A stretch of DNA of 64,000 bases, taken from assembly GCA_012656075.1 (NCBI GenBank), contig JAAKBF010000091.1, positions 248,001 through 312,000 on the forward strand, read 5' to 3'. This document shows, in pieces, positions 34,033 through 43,975 of the stretch. How positions within the stretch are numbered: position 1 is the stretch's first letter; each line of letters begins with the position of its first letter. The DNA comes from Phytophthora hibernalis. Taxonomy: Eukaryota > Oomycota > Peronosporomycetes > Peronosporales > Peronosporaceae. The position numbers and the translations under genes are program-made. Under the pieces are notes generated by a model, which saw only the letters and a list, made by a program, of their open reading frames with translations, was not told the origin of the DNA and ran no database searches.

Positions 34033-34083
34033 ACGATGTAGTTTTTTTACATCGTCCTCTGCATGTTTTAAAACATGCAGAGG
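34033..34083 (+). terminator. Double hairpin just after SLC45-like copy 2
   Basis: Two adjacent palindromes start 25 nt after the stop codon: ACGATGTA-(7 nt)-TACATCGT (34033-34055), then a perfect loop-free 28-bp palindrome with arm CCTCTGCATGTTTT (34056-34083). They are positioned to form strong structure in the 3' UTR, possibly affecting termination or stability. The type label is an inference; it may equally be a relic of a repeat. Confidence 0.4.
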
Positions 34084-34961
34084 GGATCGTACAGCGTGAT
34101 TGTTCTATGTGAGGCAAATTGAAGGATCGTTACTGTAAGTGCCGAGTGAAAGATAACCAGACCACGGAGTAAGCTCGCTGGTGATGCTTTAACATTAATC
34201 GACTAGCCACATCAATGATGCGTGGTTTCGGTAGGCAGCATATGTATTTGACGTTGAAGTATTCGACCAGCTCCAGCACCGCGAAAGAACCGGAGCATGG
34301 CGTAATCGGCAGCACTACAAGTTTGTATTGACCGTGCTCCCGTTACCGGTACATGTAGTTGTACAGCACTACAGTAGAAGCATACACGTACAGCCTGTAC
34401 TACAGGGACATGAGCTTGAAGTTGCCTGCTCAAGAGGACAAGAGCGCGCGTGAATCCAGTTTCTGCTCGCCCACAACACTGGAATTGACGATTCAGCTGC
34501 AGACTAGCGAGCACAGCACAGGTCTCACTTCAATGTGGCACCGCGAATTTTAATCTGCACGCACTTCAACAGGACGAATCAGATGATACACGTGAGTATC
34601 GTAGGTTTGGCAAACTGCCGTCACCTTCATTTCATCTAGGTTATCAAAACTTGCATTCGTCAAAATCAAAACATGTAAACGTATTTTACATGTACTCGAG
34701 CATCTAAAACGGTCGATAGACTCTTAATGTACATGTACTGACTTGGGGTGTCGCTACCACATCTGAGGCAGATTTTTGCCCGCGGAGGCGCTTAGCAGAG
34801 GAGTCACAAAGGGTTAAATCACCAGGTCCAAGTTCAAGGCCGGTACCACGCTTTGATGTCAACGAAACGAAACCATGGTTCAAGCGTACAGTACCAGTAT
34901 TGTAATGTAAATCAAAGGTTTGATCGTCAGAAACATTTTGGTGCTTTGAATTCCGGTAAAT
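34084..34961. other. Spacer between tandem transporters
   Basis: AT-richer, with scattered TACATGTA-type palindromes (for example near 34350, 34690 and 34730). No gene supported. Confidence 0.4.
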
Positions 34962-35249
34962 TCACCGCCAAATACCTTCAAGTATTCCGCCTGAAGCTTC
35001 TTGCAGGAAGTCGTTTGTCATCATGAACCGCAGTGCAGCATCATGAAGTGTTTCACGCTCTTGAGGGTTCTGCGGTGTAAAAGTCACCGGCCGCGCTGCC
35101 CAGCTTCCCATCTGCTCAAGCACCACAGCAGAAGCTTTGCGGGTCGCTGGGTGTGCGGTAGGGACTCGGCTGGCTGTTTTTTTCGCCAGCAGCGGATGGT
35201 TACAGTACGGGCTGGTGAGGATAACCAGCAACGTCAAGAGTGTGTTCAT
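34962..35249 (-). CDS. Possible small secreted protein
   Basis: A 95-residue frame with a true ATG at 35249 and a signal-peptide-like start (MNTLLTLLVILTSPYC), then a mature part containing GSWAARPVTFTPQNPQ and ERETLHDAALRFMMTNDF. This has a faint look of the N-terminal half of oomycete cystatin-like inhibitors (a Gly-x-Trp start, then a VTP..NPQ turn and helix). However, the inhibitory QxVxG loop is not present before the stop, so it would be truncated, or a second exon is missing. It is divergent from SLC45-like copy 3 with only 101 bp between them. Could be spurious. Confidence 0.3.
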   Translation of the reverse strand: MNTLLTLLVILTSPYCNHPLLAKKTASRVPTAHPATRKASAVVLEQMGSWAARPVTFTPQNPQERETLHDAALRFMMTNDFLQEASGGILEGIWR

Positions 35250-35350
35250 CCATTCAAGGCACCACAGCGCGGTGGGTCTTTCTCATTCTACAACTTGCGC
35301 TCTTGGGCCCACCACCCCACCCCACTCCAACGTTCCAGCTCAATTCCAAG

Positions 35351-36775
35351 ATGGCGGACGTGGAAAAAGGCTACGAACTTCAAGGCTCTCCCAAACCCGG
35401 CAAAGACGGCGGTGAGCAGACTCCGCTCTCTCACCCGCCAATCTGGTTGCTGCTTGCGGTCTCAATGCCACGAATGGCTATCAACATGGCGTGGTCGGCT
35501 CAGTGGGCTGCTCTCGGCCCGTACCTGTCGACGATGTTGCCCAACTTTGCAGTCCAAATCACGCAGTTCATCGGCCCCATCGTCGGTGTGCTGGTCGGTC
35601 CCAGCATCGGCGTTCTTAGTGACCGCAGCACTGCAAAATTCGGTCGTCGCAGGCCTTTTCTGATCGTTGCTGGCATCCTCAGCATTATCTGCTGGATTGC
35701 CATGAGCTACACTCGCGACATGGGTGAAGCACTTGGCGACCACGGTGACGGCGCCGACGGTGAGGAGACCGACCGGTCTTGGACTTCTATCCTCACCGTA
35801 TTCTTCTACCTCTGGATGGACATCACCGTCAACGTCGTGCAAACTCCAGCAATGTTGCTCGTTGCTGACTTTGCTGGTGATCGTCAGACCACCGGTGCTG
35901 CTCTGGGCCAGGCCTGGTCGACTCTGGGCTCGATTCTTGTCGCCGGCTACATCGAGTTCTTCGGTGCGGCGCACAAGACTCTCCACGAGTTCATGTGGAT
36001 GCTGTCGGGTACTATGCTCATCTGCATCAGTGTCGCTGTCATCTTCGGCAAGGAGACTCCTCTGGACCCCAGCAAGGTGGACGCAGCGTCGACCTGGAAG
36101 CGCATCGCCCACGCTTTCGCTTCTGTGTACCATGGCATTCGCACACTCCCTGGTGTGCTTGCAATTTACGGTGTCTGCTTCTTCTTCGTTCAGTACGGCT
36201 ACACGGCGTACAATGGCAACAAGGGCCAGTTCTTCGGCTTTGAAGTGTACGATGGCTCAGCCGAGAACGCCGATACCTGTGACCCGTGTACCCCGGAGCA
36301 GGACGCTTACAACCACGGTGTCAGCATCGCCGGTGGACGCGCTGATTTGCTTTTCAACGTTGTCGGCTACATCTACTCCTGGACGATCCCATTCCTGGTC
36401 CACAAGTTTGGCGTGAAGTGGGTGTTGACGATCTCGACCATCCCGCAGAGTTTCCTGATGATCATGGCGTGGACAAGCAACGTGACTTTCAACGTCTTTG
36501 TTGTTGCAATTACTAGCATCACGCAGGCAGTTTGGTTCGCGCTCATTGTGCCGGTGATCATCCACGTCTTCGGCGAAGATGAAGAGATCGGCATTTACGT
36601 TGGAGCTCTCAACTCTGCTAACTGCTTTGGCCAGCTGCTGAACTTCGCTATCGGATCCGGACTGGTCGAAACTTCTCTCGGCTACAAGCTACCAGTCTTC
36701 CTTGGCGGTGTTATGAGCGCGCTCGGCTTCATCACGGCTTTGCTCTTCTTCAAGATGAAGATGTACTCCATGTAA
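35351..36775 (+). CDS. SLC45/GPH-type sugar:proton symporter, copy 3
   Basis: An intact 474-aa transporter that serves as reference for the broken copies. Start ATG 35351 follows a CAAG context, and upstream in-frame codons lack paralog support. Features: acidic cytosolic N-terminus; SMPRMAINMAWSAQWAALGP; LSDRSTAKFGRRRPF (MFS signature); IDITVN-type helix 5; FAGDRQTTGAALGQAWSTLG; central loop with WKRIAHAFASVYHGIRTLPG; an extracellular loop with paired cysteines (DTCDPCTPEQD); last helix and tail MKMYSM. The same tail (K-M-x-SM) ends all four paralogs. The GC-rich codons and lack of breaks suggest a well-expressed gene. Confidence 0.9.
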   Translation: MADVEKGYELQGSPKPGKDGGEQTPLSHPPIWLLLAVSMPRMAINMAWSAQWAALGPYLSTMLPNFAVQITQFIGPIVGVLVGPSIGVLSDRSTAKFGRRRPFLIVAGILSIICWIAMSYTRDMGEALGDHGDGADGEETDRSWTSILTVFFYLWMDITVNVVQTPAMLLVADFAGDRQTTGAALGQAWSTLGSILVAGYIEFFGAAHKTLHEFMWMLSGTMLICISVAVIFGKETPLDPSKVDAASTWKRIAHAFASVYHGIRTLPGVLAIYGVCFFFVQYGYTAYNGNKGQFFGFEVYDGSAENADTCDPCTPEQDAYNHGVSIAGGRADLLFNVVGYIYSWTIPFLVHKFGVKWVLTISTIPQSFLMIMAWTSNVTFNVFVVAITSITQAVWFALIVPVIIHVFGEDEEIGIYVGALNSANCFGQLLNFAIGSGLVETSLGYKLPVFLGGVMSALGFITALLFFKMKMYSM

Positions 36776-37228
36776 GATGACCACCTGATGGATGTCGTGT
36801 CTTGGACACGATGTCGTCACCGTGAAAGCGGTAGCAACCGTCGACAGCTTCTCCGAAGTAGTTCATTTCGTTTTCAGATATTGTTCATCGTGCAGTGAAC
36901 GTCAAAGTCGACGTCTTATAAAATAGCAACGTATTCTCCTTGTACACGTTTGCGTAAGTTGAAATCTCCTTGCGGCACTACACAACCCAAAAGTACCCCT
37001 AGTGTAAATTCGCGGTTGCACACTGACACGAAAGTGTTGAGACGTTGGATTTAGGATAGTTCCTCGCCATCATTATACTAGGCGGAGCTAACAGTAAATA
37101 CGTTCATACTACGTAGTATTTCCGTCACTACATTGAATTTCATACAGAAGAATGCATTGTTTTGCTAACGTAGGATACTACATGTACTGTATTAGTTTTC
37201 TCTTCAAGCTATGGCCCGCAATAACAAT
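36776..37228. other. Convergent spacer of SLC45-like copies 3 and 4
   Basis: 3' flanks of the two transporters. Contains TACATGTA near 37180. Nothing else recognised. Confidence 0.4.
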
Positions 37229-38665
37229 TTACATGGAAAACATTTTGATCTTGAACAGGAAAATAGTGAAGAGCATACCGATGAAGCTCGTGGCCCCACC
37301 GAGGAAGATCGGCAGCTTGTACCCCAGAGGAGTGCCAACAATTGCAGCACCGATAGAGAAGTTAAGAAGTTGTCCGAGACAATTGGCTGCGTTTATCACT
37401 CCCACGTAAACACCGATCTCAGCATCATGCCCCAGTATGTGAACGATCACGGGTACGTTGAGCGCAAACATTGTGGTAAGCGTGACTGCGGTGAGGATAA
37501 CGATAGTGACGTCGATTGAAAGCGTTGTGGTGAAAGCCATCACCACAAGCAAGGACTGAGGGACCAGCGAGGCTGAGAGAACCCACTTAGCGCCGAATGT
37601 CTTCACAAGCCACGGGAAAACCCACGAGTAGACATAGCCTACTACACTAAACCAGAAGTCTGCGTATCCTCCAGCAACACGAACACCACGATTGTACGCG
37701 TCTTGGGCATCAGAGCAGTTTGGTGCACAATTGTTGGCGCCTTTCGGGCTTCCACCGTAGACCTCGATGCCGAAATACTGGCCTTTGTTGCCGTTGTAGG
37801 CTGTGAAGCCGTACATGACACAGAAGACCACGACGCAGTACTTGGCCAGCTCTACTGGTAGACTCTTGAAGCCGTCGTAGATGGATTCAAAGGCATTCTT
37901 GACGTGCAGCCACGTTGACTCGGTCATGTGATCGAGTTTCTCTCGTGGCCTTTCCTGACTGAAGAAACACGCGATCGAAACGGTGGAGACCATCACGACT
38001 GAGAGCATAAAGAGAAACCAGCGCAACGTCAGGTGAGCCGCTCCAAATATGTAGATATACCCAGAAACCATGACAGCTCCCAGCGTGGACCATCCCTGGC
38101 CAAGAGCAGCACCTAGGGTCTGACGTTCACCAGCAAAATCGGCGATCATAAGGTTTAGCGGTGTTTGCACAATATTCACCGTGATGTCCATCCATGCGTA
38201 GAAGAAGATTGTAAAGAAGATGGTCCAGAAACGGTGGGTCTCTTCACCTTTCTTGCCATTACCAGTGTCACCGAACGCGTCTCCGATCTGACGAGTGAAG
38301 CCCATGGCAGTCCAGCAAATGGCACTGGTTACTGCACCGTACAGCAGGAACGGTCGACGTCGGCCCCATCTATTCGTGCTACGATCGCTGAAAGCACCAA
38401 CAACAGGAGCCACGAGGATGCCGGTAACAGGGCCGATGATCTGTGCGAGTTGTACGGCGTACTTGGGCATCATGGTTCCTAGGTAGGGTCCAAGTGCGGC
38501 CCACTGAGCCGCCCACGCCATTCGGATAGCCATCCGAGGCATGGAGATCAGAAGCAGTTGAGGGATCGAAGCACCGACGATGGACTTGCGGTCTCCTTTG
38601 AAAGTCGGTGAAGCCTGGTTGTCATAATTGCCGGCTTCGAGCTCCTTTGGGGTGCTGTCAATCAT
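37229..38665 (-). CDS. SLC45/GPH-type sugar:proton symporter, copy 4
   Basis: Intact, 478 aa. ATG 38665 (MIDSTPKELEAGNYDNQ) chosen because the frame upstream lacks another ATG and the paralogs have short N-termini. Carries SMPRMAIRMAWAAQWAALGP, DRSTNRWGRRRPFLLYG, DFAGERQTLGAALGQGWSTL, a long extracellular loop (GANNCAPNCSDAQD) and the tail KIKMFSM. It is more like copy 1 in the QTLGAALGQGWST block and convergent to copy 3, so the cluster includes both an old pair (1, 4) and a young tandem pair (2, 3). Confidence 0.9.
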   Translation of the reverse strand: MIDSTPKELEAGNYDNQASPTFKGDRKSIVGASIPQLLLISMPRMAIRMAWAAQWAALGPYLGTMMPKYAVQLAQIIGPVTGILVAPVVGAFSDRSTNRWGRRRPFLLYGAVTSAICWTAMGFTRQIGDAFGDTGNGKKGEETHRFWTIFFTIFFYAWMDITVNIVQTPLNLMIADFAGERQTLGAALGQGWSTLGAVMVSGYIYIFGAAHLTLRWFLFMLSVVMVSTVSIACFFSQERPREKLDHMTESTWLHVKNAFESIYDGFKSLPVELAKYCVVVFCVMYGFTAYNGNKGQYFGIEVYGGSPKGANNCAPNCSDAQDAYNRGVRVAGGYADFWFSVVGYVYSWVFPWLVKTFGAKWVLSASLVPQSLLVVMAFTTTLSIDVTIVILTAVTLTTMFALNVPVIVHILGHDAEIGVYVGVINAANCLGQLLNFSIGAAIVGTPLGYKLPIFLGGATSFIGMLFTIFLFKIKMFSM

Positions 38666-39746
38666 GGACTGGAGCAGTAGTGTCGAGGCAGATTTCTTGT
38701 CGTGGATGCTCGAAGCGACGCCGATTTGGATGTGAGCGAGAAAGAAACGAAGGAAAGTCGACGCTCGAAGCACGGGAAGCTGCAATGAGGCCAGCAATGG
38801 CACCCTTACCTCATGCCGGTGCTGCTACTGTGCAACAGACGAAAGTCCGATGCGTCATGTAACGGATGCACTCGTGACCAAAAGAGAATGGGTTTGCAGC
38901 TAAATCACCACGCAGCAGCACCGAATCGACCATGAAACCAAGATGGCGGATTGAGCAACACCTCGGGCAAGGCCTTTTCAGCGTTTCAACGGGAAGACGA
39001 ACGGTGAAAGCCCCGTGTTTCTGCAATTAGCTCAGCGCTAGGCCTCCCACCTTGGGGGCGACTTAGTTATCACTGAGCTCATGCCGGAAGAGTACTGCAA
39101 CACGCTCGACGATTCAACGGAGCCGCAGGAATGCGAAACCGTAGAGATGACTCCGCCACTTCGTTCAATGGTTGAAGTGGCCGAGTTCAATTAGCGTCAA
39201 GTCTTACCAACGGTGAGGCTCGACTGAAACCTTTAGCCACCGATATGAGCTCTTACCGGGAAGCGTCGAAATCAGAAGTACACAGGCTTAGGTGCTTTCA
39301 GAAGGCGCTATTACGTTCGCAAACCGAACTTTGCTCAAGTCATGTGGGCCTCGCCTTCAAAGCACCATCATCCCACGTAGTCAGTCTCCTTCGTTACAGC
39401 CATGAAAAACAGGGGTGGCGAAGCTTAGCTTCGTTGGGCCACCGAGAAAACACTGGGAAGAAGTCCGACGTGCCAAATTGGTACACATTGGATATCGGTG
39501 ACGTTCAATACCATGACGACGGAGATGGTCAGCAACCACTTAACTTTTGTTCTTAAGCTTAGTGAGCAATTTCGACACGTTCTTCACAATGATTATCATT
39601 CGTCTCACTTCAACATTTTCAACGAGCATATCAACTTTTTATTCTTTTCACTCTCTCAGGTTCGATTCGGCTATCCTATCACCACAAGGGGAGGAAGCAC
39701 TAGAAGCGAAAGCTATACAGACACATCATCCACCACAGGGGTACGC
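38666..39746. other. Spacer before the PLD-like gene
   Basis: 1.08 kb. Short frames only, none with domain signal. A tRNA-like AATTAGCTCAGCGCTAGG near 39026 lacks a B box and was rejected. Confidence 0.4.
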
Positions 39747-41344
39747 TTAGTTGTCGTCGCCCTCGACGTCCGGGTCCACGATCTGGCGCAGAGCGTCCGG
39801 CACAAAGTCGAAGGCCGCGCTGTCCGACACGGCGTACGGCTCGATGAGGCTGGAGCCGTCGTCGTTGGCCGCCGTCTCGAGCGAGTCGCACGCCTCCAGG
39901 AACGTCATGGCGTCCAGCTCGTCGTACGTGAGCTTGGTGGCCTCCATGAACTTCTGGATACGGAAGTTGCGTGCCAGCTTGTTCACCGTGATGTTGTCGG
40001 GCGACTGCACCAGCTCCGTATCCACGATGTTGATACCGATCTCCGTGTCGCTCGTCATGCTGCGGCGGTTCCAGTTGGCCGAGCCCAGAGACACGTACAC
40101 GTCGTCCACGATCACCAGTTTGCTGTGGATGTACAGCTCCTTGGACTCCTTGGTCGAGTACAGCTTGAACTTGTCCGGGTATGCCTTCTGGATGGGCGCC
40201 ACCATGTCGTACAGGTACTTGGCGTAACCAGTGTAGCCCGCCTCCACCGTGCGCTGCACAATGACAATAAGACGTTCGATGCTGGGCATCATGTCCATGA
40301 TGGCCTCCAGCAGCTCCGGTACGAGGATGAAGTACTGGTCTTGGATGAAGATGTAGTTTGCGCGTTGCGGATGGCCTTAATACGCGCGTGGAAGATGGAC
40401 TGCTCTCCCTGCGGCGCAAAGCCGTAGTGGTCGTAGTCCGGACTGAAGGTGCGGCACAGCTGGACAGCGTGGGTGCCGTCCTGCGGGATGTCCAACTGCG
40501 TGTCACAGTCGTCGATCTGTGGGAGCTTGGAGAACTCTGGGTTCTCAAAGTCCAACAGGTCGTCCATGAGATCCTGCGACGGCTTTTCGTCCGAGTTCCA
40601 TCGGTCCAGGAAGTTGCAGGCCACGTCCTTGGTGGCGGGGCCTTCAATGCGTGCGTGGGCGTCCAGCCAGCCGTTCCAGAGACACTTGATGCCTGTGCGT
40701 TCCCGCAGCGCCGCCTGGTCGTGCTCGAGCGTGTCCCATCGGTCGTTGGTCAGGTCCACGCCGCCCACGTAGGCCACGAGGTCGCGGCCCTTGCGCACGA
40801 TGACCGACTTCTGGTGGTGCGACGACGTGGCGTGCGGCAGGCGGTCGTCGTACACGAAGCGCGCCGGTCCGTACTGCTCTGGAGGCGGCAGCGCGTTGAT
40901 GAGGTCGCGCACCTCGTGGTTCTGCGCGCGCTCCGTGACGTTGGACCACACGAGCATGCGCCAGTCGGCTCCGCGCTTGACGGCGGCCTCGGCCAGGTCG
41001 CACAGCTTCGTGTCGGGCTCGTGCGGCTTGAACGGGACGTTGCATGTGCCCCAGCCCGTGAGGTACACGAGGTCTCCCTGGCGTACGTCCAGCATGTCGT
41101 CCGCCACGTCGTTAAAGTAGCCAGCAGAGGCGGCGTACAGCTTGACGCGGTTGCCCTTGGAGTAGACGTGCATGCCCTTGCGCTCGTAGCCGTCACGCGA
41201 CGTGCTGAGCTCCTCCTGCGTGAGGAACCAGCGCGAGGGTTCGAGGTAAGGCTGGTCGAAGGGCGCCGTGGCTGCCTTCTCGGGCTTGTGCTCCTTCTGG
41301 AACGGGTCCACGATGAAGTGGAACGCGCGACTGAGTCCGTCCAT
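39747..41344 (-). CDS. Phospholipase D-like protein, copy 1
   Basis: About 532 aa with two HKD regions. The first is SSHHQKSVIVRKGRDLVAYV, where the Asp normally found at position 8 of HxKxxxxD is Arg. The second, IHSKLVIVDDVYVSLGSANW, is canonical. The phospholipase-D superfamily hydrolyses or transfers phosphodiester headgroups through the two His. ATG 41344 (MDGLSRAFHFIVDPF) sits right after CTTACAG, so a short upstream exon is possible (copy 2 has ten more residues). No signal peptide in this model. One frame break at 40357-40359 (A-run on the coding strand) is fixed by one base (RNAQ-NYIFIQDQYF). The 3' portion is identical to copy 2 over 327 bp. Confidence 0.85.
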
Positions 41345-42861
41345 GAGGCTGTAAGGAGAAGGACGAAGAGACTTGAGCTCGAGACGGCAAAAGCTGGAAT
41401 GAAGGGAAGATCTCGCTGCATGGAATCATGTCGGATATTGGACCAATGGGAGAAGGTGACGGGCCATGTGGGTTCACTATGGAGCGGCGGCAGATATGGT
41501 CACCATAGTGTTTGAGACGAGAGCTGGAGAGGTATTATATGCCGCTAAGCGGACGTCATCGAGTTGAGATATCATATGTGTGGCTGGATTTTCAGACGCT
41601 ATACCGACGTGGAGGCGATTGGCGTGGGGAAGCGTGCAAACTTGTTGCGCTCTTCATGTATTATAACCTATAATTTATAGTCACCGTGATCTTGTTGGTC
41701 GCGGAGTTTTTCACCAGTCTATGCGCGTAAATCGCTGTGCCGATTCAAGGTCGATGTTTCATGTGCAGCCTCGACAATCTCAGGCTGCCTAAAATCCGGC
41801 GCGTGCCGGTTTAGCCGGATTAAAGGCGTTTTCAATTTCTTTAAATTAAACCGGCGTCTGGAAACACGAACTTCCTCGCGGCTGTGTCGCGAGGAAGCTC
41901 GTGGAAGATCCCCAGAGGTACTGTGTAGCCTACACCCATTTATGAAATAAAAACATTTTGGTCGGGGCTATATACGTAATGAACTTCAGTTAGGTGCGAA
42001 ACATAATGCACTAAAACGTCTCAAGTCACTTGCAACACTTGAGTCAAGTGTTGCTGAGAAGCATGCTGCTTTCTAAGTTGTAGAGTGACCGCACTCCAGC
42101 GCTAGGGATGCTGCGACGCCACGTGGCCCTGGAAGCCCTTTACTCGGTTTCTGCTTTTGGACATTTCGATCTTGCTGTTGTGCTTGCGCTTGCTGGAGTT
42201 CGTCTGGGCTTTTGTCTACCGGCGTTCGTGATATTAATACATGTAGCTTGCCACGAAAGCGAGGGGTACCGTATGTGCCACAACGCAGGGCAAACGAAGA
42301 ACACCATTCATTTAACAAGATTTTTATTCGGGCCAAACGCCGGATTTTAGGCGGCCTGGACAATCTGCATCTGTCTTGACGGATGTGAACATTATAATAC
42401 GCCATTGGATAACTAACGTCCATTTCTAATACGGTACTAACGCATATCGATCCCGTTTCCTAGGGCGAATTATTAAATACATGTGCTGTAGGTGGCACAC
42501 GCAGCGCGCCATCTGGACGAGAGACCTGTGCTCTCCGATCGGCCTCGATACCATAAATCCGGTTGATGGATGATGCCAAAATAAAAAGTTAGTCCAGCCA
42601 TCGGTGACTTTGTCATTACGAAGTACTGTTCCCTGCGCAGTGAGCATCAAACTCAAAACGGGATCCACCTTTCGGTAACGTGCAATTTGCAGTTGCCATC
42701 CATCTCCTTGTTCGTGAAACTGAAGTTGAACCGCAGTGACTTCCCATGGTTTTTATTAATAAAGCATTTAAAATGCTCAAGCTCGAAATATCCATGCTCG
42801 CTATATGTGAATTTTCTTCGCTTACAGATCTACCACCAATCCTACTACTACATGTAGTAGT
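41345..42861. other. Repeat-containing spacer
   Basis: 1.5 kb, AT-rich, dominated by the inverted-repeat element 41782-42357. No coding region supported. Confidence 0.4.
41782..42357. mobile_element. MITE-like element with 20-bp inverted ends
   Basis: AGGCTGCCTAAAATCCGGCG (41782-41801) pairs with the reverse complement of 42338-42357 with one mismatch, and weak similarity continues outward (TGCAG...ACAATCT against AGATTGT...TGCA). The left interior has further CCGGTTTAGCCGGATT repeats. 576 bp, no open frame with transposase features. Probably a non-autonomous DNA element. Confidence 0.55.
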
Positions 42862-43326
42862 TCACTTAGCTACTGCCGGTACATGTAGCAGGTTAGGTGA
42901 CGGTGGAATCATGTACTTCTTCGGAGTGAGCTTTCGGAACAAGTACCACATGGCCTTGTTCCAAATACCGTTGTACTCTTTCGGGAACACTTCCTTCACC
43001 TTCGTGACGCGAATTGGACTCACTCGTTCTTCTTGGTCGGCCGAGTTACCAGACGAAGTATCGCTCTCGTACGAAGAGCCGTCGTCAACGATTGGATGCT
43101 CCTCTTATTCTTCGCTACCCATCTCACTTGAGTCGTCGTAGAGAATGAGGAACTTGCGGCCTTGAGATTGAACGTATAAGCCTTCGAGCGTATCATTAGA
43201 CTCGGGAGAAGTCACTGTGAAGGTTTTCTTCGCGACCGACTCGCTCGCGGCTTGAGCAACATTTACGCTCGCGAACAGAAGAGTGAGCAAATACCAGAGT
43301 GAACCGGACGAACGGCGCAGATCCAT
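42862..43326 (-). pseudogene. Secreted protein gene interrupted by an in-frame stop
   Basis: ATG 43326 opens with a good signal peptide (MDLRRSSGSLWYLLTLLF, then ASVNVAQA) followed by a polar mature part. The frame stops at TAA 43105-43107 after 73 residues but is open again, in the same frame, for 80 more codons (EEHPIVDDGSSYESD ... RVTKVKEVFPKEYNGIWNKA, MWYLFRKLTPKKYM) to TGA 42862. The acidic, then basic/aromatic composition continues across the stop, suggesting one 154-residue protein with a nonsense mutation. Alternatively the 73-residue form is real. No RxLR or LFLAK motif; family not recognised. The first 60 bp of the gene is duplicated upstream. Confidence 0.5.
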
Positions 43327-43477
43327 GGATATCCCAATTTTGTCACCAATACCATGAGTTGCAGGCGCATACTTCTTTTTGGCTTTTGGGTAGACGTTTA
43401 GAGCTTGGACGATACGAAGCAAATACCAGAGTGAACCGGACGAACGGCGCAGATCCATGGATATCCCAATTTTGTCA
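43286..43477. repeat. 60-bp perfect direct repeat over a signal-peptide start
   Basis: 43286-43345 and 43418-43477 are identical (AGCAAATACCAGAGTGAACC ... TTTTGTCA), 72 bp apart. Each copy contains the ATG and the codons MDLRRSSGSLWYLL on the minus strand, so the gene at 42862-43326 has a second, upstream in-frame start at 43458. Using it would put a non-secretory segment before the signal sequence. Confidence 0.9.
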
Positions 43478-43479
43478 TT

Positions 43480-43557
43480 TTTCCGTCACTACATCAGCGT
43501 TTGCTGGCGGGTTGGGCATTTCCGTCACCGCATCAACGTTTACTGACGGATTGAGCT
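43480..43557. repeat. Imperfect 39-bp tandem repeat
   Basis: Two copies (43480-43518 and 43519-43557) of TTTCCGTCACTACATCAGCG-type sequence, differing at about seven positions, adjacent to the 60-bp direct repeat. Indicates local duplication activity upstream of the secreted-protein remnant. Confidence 0.75.
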
Positions 43558-43975
43558 TTTTGAACGGCCTTACTTTTGAGGAAACGGGGCTGACTTGCGT
43601 ACCGGTAATATGGCAAATCTAGAGTAAAATGAGTAAAGCGATCAATTTTAAAATGAAAAGGCGTCTTTCGTGTGGGCTGACTTCTGAGTAATCTGTCTCG
43701 GACTACCGCAGCATAACGATGAGAACAGTGCATTGTGAGGCAATGTTTCTTTTCGTTGGCTAAACACGCAGGCCTCCTCTCCTACTGGTATGCATACTTT
43801 TTCCGATTTTTCAATGCGTTCCGTGTATTAATCCTTTATAAAAAATAACGGTTTACGGTACGCTTACTCAAAAGTCAGAAGCGGGGGTTCACACTGAGCG
43901 GTTCCGGCATAGAGGATTGCCGGGACGCCGCACGTGGTAATGGGTAAAACCGGCTCAGTACTTACAGTAGCGGTA

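Noticed and set aside
39026..39100. tRNA-like sequence (AATTAGCTCAGCGCTAGG)
   Set aside because: It resembles a D-arm/A box, but no T-arm B box (GGTTCGAATCC) or acceptor pairing follows.
40358..41515. 385-residue plus-strand frame over PLD-like copy 1
   Set aside because: Shadow of a GC-rich gene; Val/Arg/Leu-only composition and no domain.
42862..43326. RxLR or Crinkler effector call for the secreted remnant
   Set aside because: Signal peptide present, but no RxLR/dEER or LFLAK motif could be found.
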